From Spironucleus salmonicida (lineage: Eukaryota > Fornicata > Diplomonadida > Hexamitidae): 64,000 nucleotides of DNA. Each line of letters starts with the position of its first letter. Position 1 is the stretch's first letter. Where the stretch lies: NCBI GenBank assembly GCA_000497125.2, contig CM035317.1:398001-462000 (forward strand), written 5' to 3'. The position numbers and the translations under genes were made by a program. The notes under the pieces were generated by a model, which saw only the letters and a program-made list of their open reading frames with translations, made no database searches and was not told where the DNA came from. Of the stretch, positions 61,332-64,000 are shown in pieces.

Positions 61332-62624
61332 TCACTGGTACAAATCAGGCTTGTCCTCCTGCTTCCTGTAGAGCACCTTGTCCTTCGCGTACAGGAAGTC
61401 CTCGAAACTGACGCTGTAGCTCCCCCTGCTGTTGAAGGCGTGCAGCCCCGCCTCGAGGCAGATCGCCTTGATATCCGCGCCGCTCATATCGCTTTTTGCG
61501 TTCAGAATCTCGTCGCTGCGCACGCCCTCCAGGCACATGTTACGCGTGTGAATCTCGAAGATCTTCTTGCGCTGCACGAAATTCGGGAGCGGGACGTAGA
61601 TCTTCCTGTCCACCCTACCGGGCCGTATAAGCGCCGAATCGAGGCTCTGAATACGGTTCGTGGCCATAATGCACTTGATTTGGTCGTTCTGGTCGAACCC
61701 GTCCAGCTGGTTCAGGAGCTCCAGGAGCGTGCGCTGGATCTCGCGCCCGCCGCCGCTGGAACTCTCGTAGCGCTTCGCTCCGACGGCGTCGATTTCGTCG
61801 ATAAAAACGATGCTCGGCTGCAGGTCCCTGGCGGCCTTAAAGAGCTCCCGGACGAGCCGCGGGCCCTCGCCAGCGTAGCTTTATATCATTTCGCTTCCGG
61901 TGATGCGCAGGAACGCGCAGTCGGTCTCGTGCGCTGCCGCGCGCGCGAGGAGCGATTTTCCGGTTCCCGGCGGGCCGTAAAGAATGCAGGCCTTCGGGGG
62001 CACGACGCCGATTTCCTCGAAAATTTGAGGGTTTTTCAGGGGGATTTCGACGATTTCGCGCAGCTCCTGAATCTGCTCTTCCAGGCCGCCGCAGTCCGCG
62101 TAGGAGTCAGTGGGCTTCTTCTCGACTTTCATCGACTGGATCGCAGGGTCTGCGTCGTCCAGCTGGACGCCGACGACGACGTCCTTGTGCGCGTCCTGAT
62201 TGAGGAAAATCTGGGCCCCTGGGATCAAAAGGGAGGAATCGACGATCGAGAGCGCTTTCGTGTAGATGGTTGGGCCGTAAGCTTTTTGGACTATCATGTG
62301 GTCGTCGTCCACAAACTCCTAAAGTGTCGCTACGCCTTGTTGGCGGCCTTTGAGTTTTTCGATGGTTTCGGCGTTCAATTTAAGGGATTGTCTGTAGAAA
62401 GTTGTAGATGACACTCTGGTGACAAATTCGCGCTCTATTTGGAGCAAATCACGTGTTCTGAGGGCTCGCAGGAGGCGAAGTCGGCAAGGAAGCATTGGTG
62501 TAAGAACTGGTGGCTGGAACGACGATTAGGGAGTGGGAATAGCAATTCTGTGCGTGTTTCTATAAGTTTTGGGGTTGCGTGCGCGGCGTGGTTGCTTTTT
62601 AGGGGAGGAGGTATCAGTTCCCAT
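61332..62624 (-). CDS. RPT2: 26S proteasome regulatory ATPase Rpt2, 430 aa
   Basis: ATG 62624 to TGA 61332-61334 with TAR as Gln. It starts [10 protein letters not shown]; Rpt2 proteins begin Met-Gly and are N-myristoylated. An N-terminal helix ([11 protein letters not shown]) is followed by an OB-fold region ([30 protein letters not shown]) that matches Rpt2 rather than other Rpt subunits. The AAA domain has Walker A GPPGTGKS (217-224), Walker B IVFIDEID (Asp276-Glu277), [18 protein letters not shown] and the arginine-finger region [12 protein letters not shown]. The C-terminus [14 protein letters not shown] keeps an HbYX-type end (Leu-Tyr-Gln) for docking in the 20S alpha ring. The codon before the pore-loop Tyr250 region (MIQSYAGEG) is TAA, where relatives have Gln. 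GC-rich. Confidence 0.92.
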
Positions 62625-62970
62625 TAAGGGAATGTTAGAGGTTTCAAAGTTTAATAAATATAACAATAATATATGGTTTAATAGTGATATTATTTTACTA
62701 TAATTAATAATTTATAAATATATATTAATGCTTAAAATATTTTTTGGTAAGTACTATTTTAATATTAATGTTAAAAATATAAATTAATGTTATTATCATT
62801 TCTTTGATAATGTTTCTGAATACAATATAAAGTACAATGTAATATAAAACAATTACTTAATTTTCCAATCAATGACCGATATTAAATTATATCTAGTATT
62901 TATTACTGTAAATAATTTATTAATTTATTATTGCTATTTTATCAGTTAGTATATATTTTAATATTAAAAA
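62625..62970. other. AT-rich spacer between divergent genes
   Basis: Separates the Rpt2 start and the start of the membrane protein gene. No motif recognised. Confidence 0.4.
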
Positions 62971-64000
62971 ATGACAAGTGCAACTTAATATCTAGATGGA
63001 GCCGAAGGATTTATCTTGATATGTTTTATTGGCGAAGTTCTTCATTAATTTATATAAAAAGATATCATTCCACAATAAAACATACCCCTTAATATTACAT
63101 TATGGTCGAAATATGTCGAATCGTTCTACGTTATAGCAGGAATAAGAGCTTATTTATGGTCATAGATAAATATGGTAGGTCACATGAAACTCTTTTGTAA
63201 AAAATTTATTCACTACCAGATCACACATACATTGTTTTGTGTCTGCTTATACTATATTTCTTACAGTAATTATAGAGTTAACTGGTAGAATCTTTTAATT
63301 TTATAAAACTATTTTTAATCTAGAAATGATATTTTTGATTTGGGGGCCGTATTTGCGTAAATATTCTAAGGTTATAACATTATAATTTGTCTTTCTAAGA
63401 GTTATTTCGGGAAGTATGGAGTGGTATATTAGTATTTAACGATCTTCTCAATATTTTTACTGAGAATAATTTACATTACTAGAGCTATATACGTTAACAA
63501 TTATTATCACAATCCTTAAACTTTTACTGGTTAAGGATTGTAAGAATTGATGGCATTTATAATTGTATTTAGACTTAAGCACCATATTTAGACTAACTAA
63601 TTAGATTAAAAATATTTAACTAATACCAATACAATTTTCATAGATATTACGATTTTCGTATCAGTTGTAGTTTTATTCATTGTCTCTCGAGCAATAAATA
63701 ACATTTACTAAGAAGGATAAATTTATTAACAAAAAATTATGGTGTGGTTGGCATATATACTTTTTAGGCCTGTCATTATAACTATACTTGGGATTTTAGC
63801 AATTTTAATCGAATACAGTAGCATTATTAAAAGCTTTTTGGAATAATATGCCTTTTCTAACCTAGTTTATCGTACTAGAATGTTCATTATGGTTTCTACT
63901 GGAATATTTTATTAACTTATGCTCTATTAAGCTAAGTACATTAAAATTGGTCCATATGATCAGTGTCTTAGTTTTATCGTTGTTATTGGAGCTATGACAG
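62971..64000 (+). CDS. Multi-spanning membrane protein, 5' part, runs off the window
   Basis: From ATG 62971 (TTAAAAAATGAC) no TGA occurs in frame for at least 343 codons to the window edge, while TAA/TAG are frequent; in such AT-rich DNA that length is unlikely by chance. The protein starts MTSATQYLDGAEGFILICFI and shows several hydrophobic segments (FVSVVVLFIVS, MVWLAYILFRPVIITILGIL, MFIMVSTGIFYQLML, CLSFIVVIGAM), so it spans the membrane repeatedly. I do not recognise the family. Its 3' end lies outside the window. Confidence 0.65.

Noticed and set aside
1-64000. CRISPR arrays, insertion sequences, transposase or reverse transcriptase genes, rRNA
   Set aside because: None seen; the repeats present are minisatellite, microsatellite, inverted arms and a converted block.

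Overview
This window looks like nuclear DNA of a hexamitid diplomonad, a flagellated protist of the Hexamita/Spironucleus/Trepomonas group; a gene-poor Hexamita-like genome fits best. The main evidence is the genetic code. At least sixteen long reading frames stay open only if TAA and TAG encode Gln and TGA is the sole stop. Gln is the expected residue at several of these codons, for example in the PQ motif of a PQ-loop transporter and before the pore loop of proteasome ATPase Rpt2. Cysteine-rich surface proteins, radial-spoke components and an absence of visible introns also fit. AT-rich deserts alternate with short GC-richer genes.

Layout. 1-20 kb is an array of cysteine-rich membrane protein (CRMP) genes: three intact (1262-2116 minus, 7929-9680 plus, 18902-19837 plus) and about six decayed ones. 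21.9-25.8 kb holds a broken palmitoyl-protein thioesterase gene, a radial spoke head 1 (RSPH1) gene and an AGC kinase gene. 26.3-30.7 kb is a tandem pair encoding an unrecognised membrane protein family; their first 353 bp are almost identical and GC-rich, and the rest is AT-rich and diverged. 31-40.2 kb is the densest part: a PQ-loop transporter, an equilibrative nucleoside transporter, a small Cys/Met/Gln protein, a coiled-coil protein, a RIIa-domain protein, a 49-residue Dpy-30 protein, an ArfGAP with a long polyglutamine region, and a HAD phosphatase.

40.2-61.3 kb is a large inverted duplication. Two nearly identical arms of about 5.2 kb (40238-45463 and 56039-61262) flank a 10.6 kb spacer. 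Each arm carries the C-terminal three quarters of a 1320-residue CRMP gene, a tRNA-like gene and a CRMP relic. The N-terminal quarters of the two CRMP genes lie in the spacer and are clearly diverged. The spacer also holds a 1003-residue EGF-repeat membrane protein gene. The window ends with the proteasome Rpt2 gene (minus) and the 5' part of a multi-spanning membrane protein gene.

Themes. Surface-protein genes turn over by duplication, inversion, local homogenisation and decay. A flagellar set (RSPH1, RIIa and Dpy-30 proteins) matches radial-spoke biology. Sharp GC changes inside single genes coincide with at least one homogenised block, which suggests gene conversion. All translations were made by hand with TAR=Gln. 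Coordinates of intact genes were checked for frame; edges of relics are approximate.
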